Assembly: GCA_945869955.1 (NCBI GenBank)
Contig: CAMBQP010000002.1
Coordinates: 1 to 64,000 of the forward strand
Direction of reading: 5' to 3'
Length of the DNA: 64,000 bases
Origin: Schlesneria paludicola DSM 18645
GTDB taxonomy: Bacteria > Planctomycetota > Planctomycetia > Planctomycetales > Planctomycetaceae
How positions within the stretch are numbered: the first letter of the stretch is position 1; each line of letters begins with the position of its first letter. The notes under the pieces were generated by a model that was given only the letters and a program-made list of their open reading frames with translations, was not told the origin of the DNA and did no database searches. Positions 10,131-20,217 of the stretch are shown piece after piece. A program made the translations under genes and the position numbers.

Positions 10131-11528
10131 ATGTCCACATTTCGGAAAGCATCAACCCTGCAGGAAGTGGCTGGGGAGACCGAAGTCCAACCTCTGAAAC
10201 AAGGGGACGTGCGTTATGTGGATCTTTCGGCTGGCCGCGATACGCGCGACCTAAGTCGATTGCGGCTTAAGCTGGAGGACTGTGTCAAAAGAGGAGACTT
10301 CGCCAAGATCGCGTTCACTGGTCATCGTGGTTGTGGGAAATCCACCGAACTTTACCGGATGGAGCACGCGCTGGCCCAAGAATTTTATTCCGTACATTTG
10401 TTTGTTGACGACAGTCTCTTGCACGCCATGGAGTATCCGGATCTGTTTCTCTGGATTGTCGAATCGGTGGCCAAACGTTTTTATGAAGCGTCCATTCCCG
10501 TCGATGATTCCGTCATCGACCGCGTCAGAGCTTGGTTCGAGCAAAAGGTTCAAATCACGGATGATGTTTCAAAAGCGGAAATGAAATTGGAAGCGGGCGT
10601 CGAGTCCAAAGCGGGTCTCTTCGGCCTTTTGTCATTGACTGCAAAATTAAAATCCTCGTTCATGGGAAGCACCGAGCGGCGGACAGAGATTCGTCGGTCA
10701 CTCAAAAATTATGCCAACGACTTGATCGATCGTATGAACGAGTTGTTTGACGCCGCACGGGCTGGACTGAAATCCGTAGGTAAGCCGGTCGAATTGCTGC
10801 TCGTGATCGATAACCTGGATCGATTATTGCCACAGGTTGGTCGAGAATTGTTCCTGGAAAACGGCGAACTCTTGAAACGGCCAAAAGTTCACCTGATTTA
10901 CACCGTCCCGCTGCCGATGATTCTCGCACCGAGCAGTATTAACAACACTTTTGACACCTTTACGCTCCCGATGGTCAAGTTGCAGTATCCCGACGGCAGG
11001 CGTTTCGACAAGGGGCGTGATGTGCTGAAAAAGTTGTTGTCCGCCCGATTGGAACTCGACTCGATTTTCAAAAGCCCTGCGGTCATCACCGAACTGATTC
11101 GCATGTCAGGAGGTTCGGTGCGTGATCTGATGCGACTGCTGAGCTATGCCCAGACCGATGCCCGCGTCGATTACAAAGCGATGATTGATCTGCCGAGTGT
11201 CAGAAGCGCGGTGAAAAAGACGCGAATTGATTATGAAAGGATGCTGTTTCCGGTTGAGGTCTACTTCCCCATGCTGTGCAGGGTGCATCAAACCAAGCAG
11301 GATCCCATGCGACCCGGTGAAAAAATTGACCGCACCAGCGTACAAAGCGCACGAGAATTCTTCAGTGATCTGCTCTTCAACGGGTCGGTTCTCGAATACA
11401 ATGGCGAGAAATGCTGGTATGACGTACATCCGATCGTACAATTGATCGATGCGTTTCAGGAAACTCTGAAGAAGCTCTCAAATGACGCAGCGGAAACCGC
11501 AGAAGACCCCCAGTCCGCCGCAGGATGA
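10131..11528 (+). CDS. AAA/STAND-like P-loop ATPase, partner of downstream NACHT protein
   Basis: Walker A GHRGCGKST, Walker B LLLVIDNLDRLLP; RBS-like aggaag upstream of ATG; 3' end overlaps the next ORF by 47 nt. Confidence 0.75.
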   Translation: MSTFRKASTLQEVAGETEVQPLKQGDVRYVDLSAGRDTRDLSRLRLKLEDCVKRGDFAKIAFTGHRGCGKSTELYRMEHALAQEFYSVHLFVDDSLLHAMEYPDLFLWIVESVAKRFYEASIPVDDSVIDRVRAWFEQKVQITDDVSKAEMKLEAGVESKAGLFGLLSLTAKLKSSFMGSTERRTEIRRSLKNYANDLIDRMNELFDAARAGLKSVGKPVELLLVIDNLDRLLPQVGRELFLENGELLKRPKVHLIYTVPLPMILAPSSINNTFDTFTLPMVKLQYPDGRRFDKGRDVLKKLLSARLELDSIFKSPAVITELIRMSGGSVRDLMRLLSYAQTDARVDYKAMIDLPSVRSAVKKTRIDYERMLFPVEVYFPMLCRVHQTKQDPMRPGEKIDRTSVQSAREFFSDLLFNGSVLEYNGEKCWYDVHPIVQLIDAFQETLKKLSNDAAETAEDPQSAAG

Positions 11529-14292
11529 CCGCGACCGTAGTCGACGCGGGTTGACTTTCTTCCTGGCGGATTCGGTTGGCTTTCGGCTTGGCTTGGCCAC
11601 CTATGATGTCCCCTCCACGCGAACGCAAGAATTATCCCTGGCCGTCACCGCGGCGGCGAAGGACAAGATTCACCTGACGGTCCTGAATCTGGCTGATCAT
11701 TCGCTGGATGTGAATCTCTTGCAACAACTGGAAGCTCATCTTCAGACGATCCCTACCGAGCCAGGCTGTCAACGAGCGATTGCCGTGACCGGTATCGAGG
11801 CTGTGATGGAGGCGGGATCGCGACTTGATCCGCCTGACCGGTTTGCGATTTTGCATCGAACCAACCTGCAGCGGGACGCCTTCGTCAGTCGCGCCCCTGT
11901 TCCTGTGGTCCTGTGGATCAATCGACCAAGCCTGTCAGCACTGGCGCATGAAGCCCCCGACTTTTGGCATTGGCGAACGGGAAGTTTCGAATTTTTCTCG
12001 AATGGCGAAGATCTTGAATCGGTTCTGGCGACGACCGTCGCCCCGGCGCTGGCCCGATTTCTGATGTGTCACTACCTGCAACTTCCGGCGATCCCCTTTG
12101 GCGGATTGTCCGAGCTTGCTGCGCACACGGTCCAGAGCCCCTTTCTTTTGCGCGAAGCGGTCAGGGAATTCGAAAGCCTCGGCGAGAAAATTGCCGCACG
12201 GCTGACTTCGGTCTTTACAGCAGAGGCTTTGGATGAATCCGGTCGCAATGAGGTGGCCAGAATACTGGGACATACGCTGAACCATCCGGTTCAGTTCCCA
12301 AACCAAACGGGACACGACCTGAACCCGACCCAGCTTGCGGATCAGTTTCGTCGGGTGGCTCTTCCCGAACAGGCCCCTCTTTCGAGCGAACAGCAACGAA
12401 TGTTCGATCGTGCGCTCGATCAGGTTGTTCGCTACCTGGTCAACCTGGCTTCGGCACTACCAAAATTCCAATCGGCCGTGGCAAAAGAGAGTCTCGAACG
12501 ACTGAGTCGGATTGGTAATGACCTCGACCAAACACTGAATGCGGTGGAATGGATTGAACGGATCGTCGTTGCCGATTCTCGCCGCTTGGCGACTCGATAC
12601 GAAGCGGATTACCGCCAGGGGGTAATCCGGAACCTTGATTATCTTGAACTTTTCGGGGCGGATATTCCCCCTGAAGCGAGTCGGCACGCCTTATCGGTGG
12701 CTTACGTCTCACTGAATCTGCAAGACGAGGATCTGCAAGACGAGGATCTGCGAAACGAAAAAACCGCAAACTTGGTGGGTGTTTCACTCCCTGTCGAGAG
12801 GGTCTTGGAACAGCTTTCCCCCGTTTCGGGTCGGTTGCTGATCCGGGGCGAGGCAGGAAGTGGGAAAAGTACCTTGTTTCGCTGGATCGCGATTCAGGCC
12901 GCTTATGGCGGGGTGATTTCGCAATCGGGAGGAGGGCTTTACGTCCTGAAACAACCAGGGATTCCCGCGACCGAAGAGACTCGATACCCGCATGCTCTCC
13001 ATCGGCAAATTTTGGAAAAACACTGGTCTCTGCGGATTCCGTTTCTGATTCGGCTGCGAGAATTCACCGAAGGGACGTTTCCCGAGCCTCAACAATTTCC
13101 TGAACAGGTTGTTCGCCAGATCGGGCCCCCCCTCGACGAGGGGATCGTGGATATTCTTCAAGAGGGGCGAGCGATCATTCTGCTTGACGGAATTGACGAA
13201 ATTCCCCGTGCGCATCGCGCGGCGATGAAAACCTGGTTGACCTCGTTCACGGTCTTGTATCCCCATAATGACTATCTGGTCAGCACGCGGCCACAGGCGG
13301 TAGGCCTTGGTTGGCTGGCGGATCTGGGATTTCGCGAAGCAACGGTCAATCCGATGAGTAACGAAGATCAGTCCCAGCTGATTGACAAGTGGCATCAGGC
13401 GGTCGGTGAAGAGCTGAAGCGACGGGGTGACCATGATCCCCGTCTGGCAGGTATGGCCGAGCGATTGAAAGCCAAGTTGCACGAACACCCTTCGATCAAT
13501 CGATTAGCGCGATACCCACTGCTGGCATCCATGATCTGTGCATTTCATCGACGCAATCACGAGCATCTTCCCCCCAGCGAGATCGAGTTAACCGAGCGAC
13601 TCTGCTTCATGCTGCTTGATGACCGCGACCGCTTGAGTGGCCTGTGGGACGAGTCTTTCCCGACCCCCTATTCCAAACTCGAATATCGTCATAAAAAGCT
13701 GATCGTGCAGGACTTGGCTTATGATATGATGGTACATCGGCAGACTTCCTCGTTGACGCGTAACGAGGCCTTGAAAATGGTCGAAGAGCGGCTGGCCCGT
13801 TTGGGAAAATCTGCCGACCCGGAACTGATCATGACCGGCCTGATTGAACGAAGCGGGATGCTGCGTGAACCCTCGCCCGGACGAGTCGATTTTCTGCATA
13901 ACACCTTCAAGGAATATCTCACCTCGTTACGGCTGGTTGCCGAGCAAAACGAGAATTTGCTTGCTAGCCATTGGAGCGACGCGGAATGGCGTCCAGTCAT
14001 CCTGTTCGCTGCCGCAACCGAAAAACAAGGGTTTGCAACGAATTTAATCCGGCTGATTCTGACGTTTAAAAATGACGATCTGAGCTTGGCGACGGAGTAC
14101 GACTCTGTTCGTTTTTCTGAATTACCACAGCATTTGCAGAATGGTTCGGTGACACTGAACGAAGCCCGGCAACGCCAACTGTTGGCACTTCGTTGTCGAT
14201 CCGTCGCTCTGGATCTGGATCCCGAGTTACAAACCCAACTCGACAAATTACAGGAGCACCTGTTTCCCCCCCCGAGATTTTGCCGAGGCTGA
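11482..14292 (+). CDS. NACHT-domain NTPase (bNACHT/NLR-like), reading frame ends just after a C8 tract
   Basis: Walker A IRGEAGSGKSTLFRW, Walker B/NACHT signature AIILLDGIDEIP, sensor-like YLVSTRPQAV; terminates PPPRFCRG* immediately after cccccccc at 14266-14273. Confidence 0.85.
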   Translation: MTQRKPQKTPSPPQDDRDRSRRGLTFFLADSVGFRLGLATYDVPSTRTQELSLAVTAAAKDKIHLTVLNLADHSLDVNLLQQLEAHLQTIPTEPGCQRAIAVTGIEAVMEAGSRLDPPDRFAILHRTNLQRDAFVSRAPVPVVLWINRPSLSALAHEAPDFWHWRTGSFEFFSNGEDLESVLATTVAPALARFLMCHYLQLPAIPFGGLSELAAHTVQSPFLLREAVREFESLGEKIAARLTSVFTAEALDESGRNEVARILGHTLNHPVQFPNQTGHDLNPTQLADQFRRVALPEQAPLSSEQQRMFDRALDQVVRYLVNLASALPKFQSAVAKESLERLSRIGNDLDQTLNAVEWIERIVVADSRRLATRYEADYRQGVIRNLDYLELFGADIPPEASRHALSVAYVSLNLQDEDLQDEDLRNEKTANLVGVSLPVERVLEQLSPVSGRLLIRGEAGSGKSTLFRWIAIQAAYGGVISQSGGGLYVLKQPGIPATEETRYPHALHRQILEKHWSLRIPFLIRLREFTEGTFPEPQQFPEQVVRQIGPPLDEGIVDILQEGRAIILLDGIDEIPRAHRAAMKTWLTSFTVLYPHNDYLVSTRPQAVGLGWLADLGFREATVNPMSNEDQSQLIDKWHQAVGEELKRRGDHDPRLAGMAERLKAKLHEHPSINRLARYPLLASMICAFHRRNHEHLPPSEIELTERLCFMLLDDRDRLSGLWDESFPTPYSKLEYRHKKLIVQDLAYDMMVHRQTSSLTRNEALKMVEERLARLGKSADPELIMTGLIERSGMLREPSPGRVDFLHNTFKEYLTSLRLVAEQNENLLASHWSDAEWRPVILFAAATEKQGFATNLIRLILTFKNDDLSLATEYDSVRFSELPQHLQNGSVTLNEARQRQLLALRCRSVALDLDPELQTQLDKLQEHLFPPPRFCRG

Positions 14293-15199
14293 GGCACTAG
14301 CCACTGCGGGAAATCTGGCTGTCGAATGGCTGAAATATCGACCGAATGACGCATTCTACGAAAGAGCTGCGTCTGTTCACGCCCTAAGGTTGATCGATAC
14401 ACCACTCGCACGGCAAGCGATCAACGATTATTTGCCGGATCAAAACGAGCAAGTCTTTTACGAGCTTGCGAAAGCCGTTGATGCTCTCGCAATACCAGCG
14501 GTGGTCGATTCGTTAGTGACGCCATGGCGTGCAGAGAATAGTGGCTGGTTTGAAACCCGTCTGTTAGCTCATAGTCTCGTCACAACAATCAACCACTTAG
14601 TCGCCACAAAAAGCATCACGCTACTCGACTTGTCTTGGACCAGAATCAATAACTTATCGACACTGTCTCGTTTTCCTCAACTCAAACATTTGAATATATC
14701 TCATACCGAAATCGCAGACATTTCGCCACTACAATATCTGAGGAATCTCGAAATACTGGATTTATCAGTCACATTCGTGGATAACTTGAAGCCGATTAGC
14801 GAATTGCGAAATCTGAAGTCTTTATTCTTATCGTCAATTCGTGCAATTCAAGGCGTCTCGAACATCGAATCATTGCAATTCATCGGACTGATAGCGGGGG
14901 GGAATATAATCTCTGGAGAGCCCCCAATCTTTACTTTTGAAATTTCTGATTGGTTCGCACCTTTATTCAGCTTTGTGCCACTGCCGCACTTGAAAAAAGT
15001 TTGGCTGAGATGGGGTTGGGGTCCAACAGGCGACAATCTTGCCTTCGAGCTCAGGGATGAAATCAACGAGTTTCACCGACTTCGCGAACAACAGAATCTT
15101 CCTCCGGTAGAAATCGTCTTTGATTTTCAAATCGACCGTCGCTTTTTTGGATTGGAGTGTGGCGAGTCGAGTACTGGGGCTGTCACGTTGCCGGATTAG
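14274..15199 (+). CDS. Leucine-rich-repeat C-terminal part of the NACHT protein (in frame if one C is removed from the C8 tract)
   Basis: Frame open from the C tract through DFAEAEALATAGNLAVEWLKYRPNDAFYERAASVHALRLIDTPLAR into LRRs: ITLLDLSWTRINNLSTLSRFPQLKHLNISHTEIADISPLQYLRNLEILDLS. The separate ORF call starts at a TTG (14390) with no evident RBS. Confidence 0.75.
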
Positions 15200-15603
15200 A
15201 AGTAACGGCCTCATTCGTGACACGAAGGGAGCCGTCTCTTTTTCTTGTCAGAAGAATGAATCCGAGATTGCTCGGTCTTGCCAACTCTGATCAGCGATTG
15301 GGCGGCACCTCGGCGATGGTGATGTTGGTCTGGTTTTTAGGCTAACCGCCGTCTGTTTTCTGGCCGTTCATTTGCCGCTGGCGACCTCGTCAAACACTCG
15401 TGGATCGACGACAGCCATGTCGCGAATTCTGGTCAATTTCGGTGAATCGTGCGTGGTCTGGTAAACTGCGGGCAACCGAGGGGACTCGAGGGAACACGGG
15501 GGTTTGCGTTGCGTTTCCTCAGTTGAAATTGCGATTCGTGGTGAAATTGGTTACGCTTAATGTGTGACTGTTGATTGATTGCTGACTTCGCGGAGAAGAT
15601 CCG

Positions 15604-17061
15604 ATGTCGATTCCTGAACCCAATTTGATGCACCCCAAGATGGGGCGGCGTGGTGCGCTGCAGGCTGGAGGAATTGGACTGCTCGGGTTAGGAATGAATC
15701 ACGTCCAGTCGCTGCGGGCGGCGGATGTCACCACGTACCGTGGTCAGCAGACCGCCAAATCGGTGATCTACATTTTTCTCTCGGGGGGGCTGGGCCAACA
15801 CGACAGCTTCGACATGAAACCCGAGACGCCGGAAAATATTCGGGGCGAGTTTCAGCCGATTGCGACGAGAACGCCGGGACTCGAAATCTGTGAACATCTG
15901 CCATTACTGGCGCAGCGCAGTCATCTCTGGTCGATTTGTCGCTCGTTGACGCATCCGACCAACGATCATACCGCTGGTCACATGATGATGTTGACGGGAA
16001 AAACAGCACTTCCTCCGGGCTTTGATCCCAACGGGCCGAAGCGGACCGACTGGCCCTCGATCGCCGCAGTCGCCTCGGCGGTCACGAAGTCTCGGAACAA
16101 TCTGCCGCCGGCGGCGGTCCTCCCTGAACGGCTGATTCATACCACGCGCCGTGTGCTTCCCGGTCAGTTTGCGGGCCAATTGGGGTCTCGTCGTGAACCT
16201 TGGTTCATTGATGCGGCTCCTTATGACGCCAATTGTTATGGTGCTTATCCGGGGTATGCGTTTGATCATCAGGATCGAGCGGGGGTGTTTCAGGCGAATC
16301 GGAAATTTCAGATCCCGGATCTGACGCTCCCTGCGGAACTCTCGTTCGATCGGTTTGACAAACGCCGGGATTTGTTGCAGTCGATTGAACAGCAGCGACA
16401 GGATCTGGATCAGGCGGCGGGGACCGAATCGTTTGATCGATCACGCCAGAAAGCGATCTCGCTTTTGACCGACCCCAAGGTCAAACGGATTCTGGATGTG
16501 TCGCTCGAACGCCCCGAAACACTGGATCGTTATGGACGCCATTCGTTTGGTTGGTCACTCTTGATGGCGCGAAACCTGATCGAGGCGGGGGTGAACCTCG
16601 TGCAGGTCAACCTGGGAAACAATGAAACCTGGGACACACATGGCGAGGCGTTTCCGCACCTCAAGCAAAATCTATTTCCGCCGACTGATCAGTCACTGTC
16701 GGCATTGTTGGATGACTTGCATGACCGGGGAATGCTGAACGATACCCTGATCGTGATGGCGGGCGAGTTTGGTCGAACACCCAAAGTATCGCACTTGCCG
16801 CAGCATTATAAATTGCCGGGCCGCGATCATTGGGGGGCGGTCCAAACGGTGTTCTTTGCGGGTGGCGGAACGCAGGGAGGGCGGGTTGTCGGTTCTTCGG
16901 ACAAGATTGGGGCCTACCCGGCCAGCGACCCACAAAAGCCCGAGAACTTGGCCGCGACCATTTACACGGCACTGGGGTTACCGGACACCGCAGCGTGGTA
17001 CGACGATGTCAACCGACCGACACACATCTTTGAATCCAGCCCAATCACAGGGCTGTTTTAA
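15604..17061 (+). CDS. DUF1501 domain-containing protein
   Basis: SVIYIFLSGGLGQHDSFDMKP...LTHPTNDHTAGHMMMLTG...VMAGEFGRTPK...GRDHWG are DUF1501 hallmarks. Confidence 0.93.
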   Translation: MSIPEPNLMHPKMGRRGALQAGGIGLLGLGMNHVQSLRAADVTTYRGQQTAKSVIYIFLSGGLGQHDSFDMKPETPENIRGEFQPIATRTPGLEICEHLPLLAQRSHLWSICRSLTHPTNDHTAGHMMMLTGKTALPPGFDPNGPKRTDWPSIAAVASAVTKSRNNLPPAAVLPERLIHTTRRVLPGQFAGQLGSRREPWFIDAAPYDANCYGAYPGYAFDHQDRAGVFQANRKFQIPDLTLPAELSFDRFDKRRDLLQSIEQQRQDLDQAAGTESFDRSRQKAISLLTDPKVKRILDVSLERPETLDRYGRHSFGWSLLMARNLIEAGVNLVQVNLGNNETWDTHGEAFPHLKQNLFPPTDQSLSALLDDLHDRGMLNDTLIVMAGEFGRTPKVSHLPQHYKLPGRDHWGAVQTVFFAGGGTQGGRVVGSSDKIGAYPASDPQKPENLAATIYTALGLPDTAAWYDDVNRPTHIFESSPITGLF

Positions 17062-17386
17062 GCCAGGGGGCGTTCCGCTGAACAAGGTAGAAATGGCTCC
17101 AGACGGGAGCAAACAACATGTTCTTGTGGTGTCCCCTTGTATCCCTGTCTGTGAGCCCTCATGGGTGAAACAAGGTGACCACAGATGTGCAGGTCGCTGA
17201 AATCATTGGTGCGACGAGCGGAAAAAATATCAACGCGAATTCGATGCGAGCCCTCTTGATGACTACGGTGTTTAACCGGGTGTCCCCTAAGGGGTGTTTA
17301 ACCGGGTGTCCCCTGAGGGAATTAAGGGGTTTGAATAGAAGACTTTTGAACAGAAGTTGACGAAGGAAACGAAGGAAGAGTTGGAA

Positions 17387-19948
17387 TTACTCGGCTTTTG
17401 TCAGCCGCTCTGGCCACCCTGGGCGCAGTGGGTTTGATCGAGATTCTCTGGATCTCTTCTTAAAGGGTTCGATCTGTAATTGGCCGTCGGGGCTGATGTG
17501 GCAACGGATTGCGCCTTCCGTTGCGGTGGTGAGGATTTGTGTTTCGGGTCCATACCGCTGTGCCAACCGGTCCGCCGTCGCCGGCTCTGGGGTGCTGATC
17601 ACCAGGTATTCGGGCGTTGCCCAGCGGGCCAGATCAGGGGGGTTGGCTTTCAGGCTGCCGTGGTGTGGGGACAACAAGATGTCGACATCGATCGGCGGCG
17701 TCTGCAGCAGTTTTTCCAGACCATCCAGTTCCAAATCCCCGGTCAGGACAATTTTTCGGCCCGCGTATTCGAATAACAAGACCAGACTGTTGGGATTATC
17801 TCGCGGTGAATGAAAATCATGGGGCGGATGCAGGATTGTGAACGTGACCTGGGGGTCGACGACGAGGGACTGTCCCGCTGACAGCAGTCGCAACTTAACC
17901 CCGGCATGGGCAGACTGTTCAATCGCCTTGGCCACAGGAAGTTGTTTCCAGTCGAGAAAACTGTGATGTACGAACAGCCCTCCCGGGGCGACGATCCGAT
18001 TGAGCTCGGGAAGGGCGTTGCAGTGATCTCCATCCGCATGCGAAATCACGATCGCATCGAGTCGTGAACGGCCTGTGGCCCATAAGGCTTGCGAAATGGT
18101 TCGAGCGATCGGCCCACCTCCTGTCATTCCTCCTGCGTCATAGAGCACGGTTCGCCCATTGGGACACTCCATGAGAACACTCAGGCCATGCCCGACGGAA
18201 ATGAAGGTCACCGTGGCACCACGGTGCGGGGGGCGGAGCAGATCCCAGCTTAAGCCGAGCACGATCCACATCAGCCCCGCACGCACCGAAAGGGCTGATC
18301 CCCATTGACCACGATGAATCATCAAGATGGGGAGCAGGGTTAAGGCGTAAAAACCGACGGTCCACCAGAGGGGCGGGGCGGGTACGTAAACGTGTCCGAG
18401 TTCGAGACTCGCGCCGGCATGCACAGTCCAGAGGAACAACCGCAGTAACCCATCGAAGCAGAGTCCCAGCCAGCCGAAAAGACTCGACCAGACCAGTCCC
18501 AATAACAGAAACGAATAACCAATCCAGAACATCAGTGTCACCGGGACCGTTAACAAGACTGTGAGCAACGAGCCGATCGGCGAGACCAGATGGAATTCTC
18601 TGGCGACCAGTGGTGAGGTGAGCAGCCAAACCGCCAAGCCGACGACGTTCGCCTCGATCACCCCGCGGAGTATCCGGCTGGAGATTCGCCGCAGCCAGGA
18701 TTCTTCCAGTGGCGCATCCTCCTGATGGATTGCGGCTTGCTGACGCAATAATGACAGCCAGTGGGTGGCGTGCAGGATGGCAAATACGGCCAGAAACGAG
18801 AGTTGTGCACCGGTATTAAACAAGTCGGTTGGGTTCCAGGCCAGGACTGATAAGCCGGCCAGGGCGAGTGAGTTTCCGATCGTTCCGCTGCGGCCGAGCA
18901 CTTTTCCGAACGCAATCACTACGGCCACGACCGTGGCCCGGACGATGGGGGGGTTGGCATCGGTCACCATGGCGTAGAGCGGCAATCCGATCAGCACGAT
19001 CCACAGGGAGGTTTTGGCCGATTGACCCAGCCAGCGACTGAGTGACCAGAGCCAGGTCCACAGGAGTCCCACGTTCATGCCGGAAATGGCGAGAACGTGC
19101 AGCATGCCACTCTCACGAAAAGCGCGTCGCGTCTCTTCATCAATCTGGACCCGGCTTCCCAGTAGCATGGCCTGAGCCACGGGTGCGGTATCTTGAGCCA
19201 GCCAGGTGGTGATCAGCCGTTCAGCGCGCGACCGCAAAGCACCACGAAGAACGAACAACCAGTCCCCAAGGGATCGTTCGCGGGTCAGGATGACGACTCC
19301 GTCGGGATGGTCCGAGTGGACCACCACATGGATCCCTTGCGCTCGCAGAAAGGAACGTCGGTCGAAATCTCCGGGATTGGCGGGTTCAGCGGGAAGCGTG
19401 ATCGTACCGGTCACTTCAATCACATCTCCCAAGGCGACGTTTGTGACCGCACCATCAACCGCCACGCGCGCGATTCCCGAGACCGGCATCAAGTCCCCGC
19501 GACCAGTCACCAGCGCGCGACATTGCAGCAAAATCAGCGTATATTCCGGTTTTTGCCAGTCGGAACGGTCCCCTGCCGGGGGGCGTACGATCCAGGGCGA
19601 CTGAACCACCTTGCCCTTCAGTCGCGCCAGCATCGGCTCGCTGGTGGCCGAGTTCGCCAGGTCGTTCGCCGCGCGACAGTTCCATCGCCAATGATGCCAG
19701 GCCCCCATCAGTCCGAACCAGCCCATCAGCAGAAAGAGCACGGAAATCCGTGTTCGCTGCATCGAGAAGGTGACCAGCCAGAGGCTTGCGGCGCTGACAG
19801 CCAAGACCAGCCAGTGATCCATTGAAAACGGATAAATTCGGTCGGTAAAAATACCCAATGCCGCGATGGCCGCCACGACGATGGCGGGACTACGGCGACA
19901 ACGATGGGTTGTTACCCCCTGCTCAGCCATTTCGATGGGGCGCGACAT
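17387..19948 (-). CDS. comEC: ComEC/Rec2-type DNA internalization competence protein
   Basis: Competence domain (ESGMLHVLAISGMNVGLLW), multiple TM segments, C-terminal metallo-beta-lactamase domain (VISHADGDHCNALPEL, LLSPHHGS). Confidence 0.92.
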   Translation of the reverse strand: MSRPIEMAEQGVTTHRCRRSPAIVVAAIAALGIFTDRIYPFSMDHWLVLAVSAASLWLVTFSMQRTRISVLFLLMGWFGLMGAWHHWRWNCRAANDLANSATSEPMLARLKGKVVQSPWIVRPPAGDRSDWQKPEYTLILLQCRALVTGRGDLMPVSGIARVAVDGAVTNVALGDVIEVTGTITLPAEPANPGDFDRRSFLRAQGIHVVVHSDHPDGVVILTRERSLGDWLFVLRGALRSRAERLITTWLAQDTAPVAQAMLLGSRVQIDEETRRAFRESGMLHVLAISGMNVGLLWTWLWSLSRWLGQSAKTSLWIVLIGLPLYAMVTDANPPIVRATVVAVVIAFGKVLGRSGTIGNSLALAGLSVLAWNPTDLFNTGAQLSFLAVFAILHATHWLSLLRQQAAIHQEDAPLEESWLRRISSRILRGVIEANVVGLAVWLLTSPLVAREFHLVSPIGSLLTVLLTVPVTLMFWIGYSFLLLGLVWSSLFGWLGLCFDGLLRLFLWTVHAGASLELGHVYVPAPPLWWTVGFYALTLLPILMIHRGQWGSALSVRAGLMWIVLGLSWDLLRPPHRGATVTFISVGHGLSVLMECPNGRTVLYDAGGMTGGGPIARTISQALWATGRSRLDAIVISHADGDHCNALPELNRIVAPGGLFVHHSFLDWKQLPVAKAIEQSAHAGVKLRLLSAGQSLVVDPQVTFTILHPPHDFHSPRDNPNSLVLLFEYAGRKIVLTGDLELDGLEKLLQTPPIDVDILLSPHHGSLKANPPDLARWATPEYLVISTPEPATADRLAQRYGPETQILTTATEGAIRCHISPDGQLQIEPFKKRSRESRSNPLRPGWPERLTKAE

Positions 19949-20217
19949 TTTCCGATCTTTGCTGCAGAATCCGGTAACTCACCACCGGTTTAAAAAGGGG
20001 GAAAATCCAGCACGAGAACAGGTGCATCGATATCGCCGCTCAACCAGGTTTTTTCTTCAGCCTCGACGGAGCCCCTGTCGAGAGCGATAATCGATTTGTT
20101 CGGGAGTCTGGAAAGAGAATAATCCCCCAGGATCATTGGCTGCAACAATGACCCTGACCAGAGTGTGAATCTTGTCATTAAGGGTGGGGGGCGAATTGGT
20201 CAAACGGAGCGCAACGA

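Noticed and set aside
14390-15199. LRR ORF as an independent gene
   Set aside because: It opens only at a TTG with no RBS, while its frame is open back to the C8 tract and continues the NACHT protein; a C-terminal part of one gene is more plausible.
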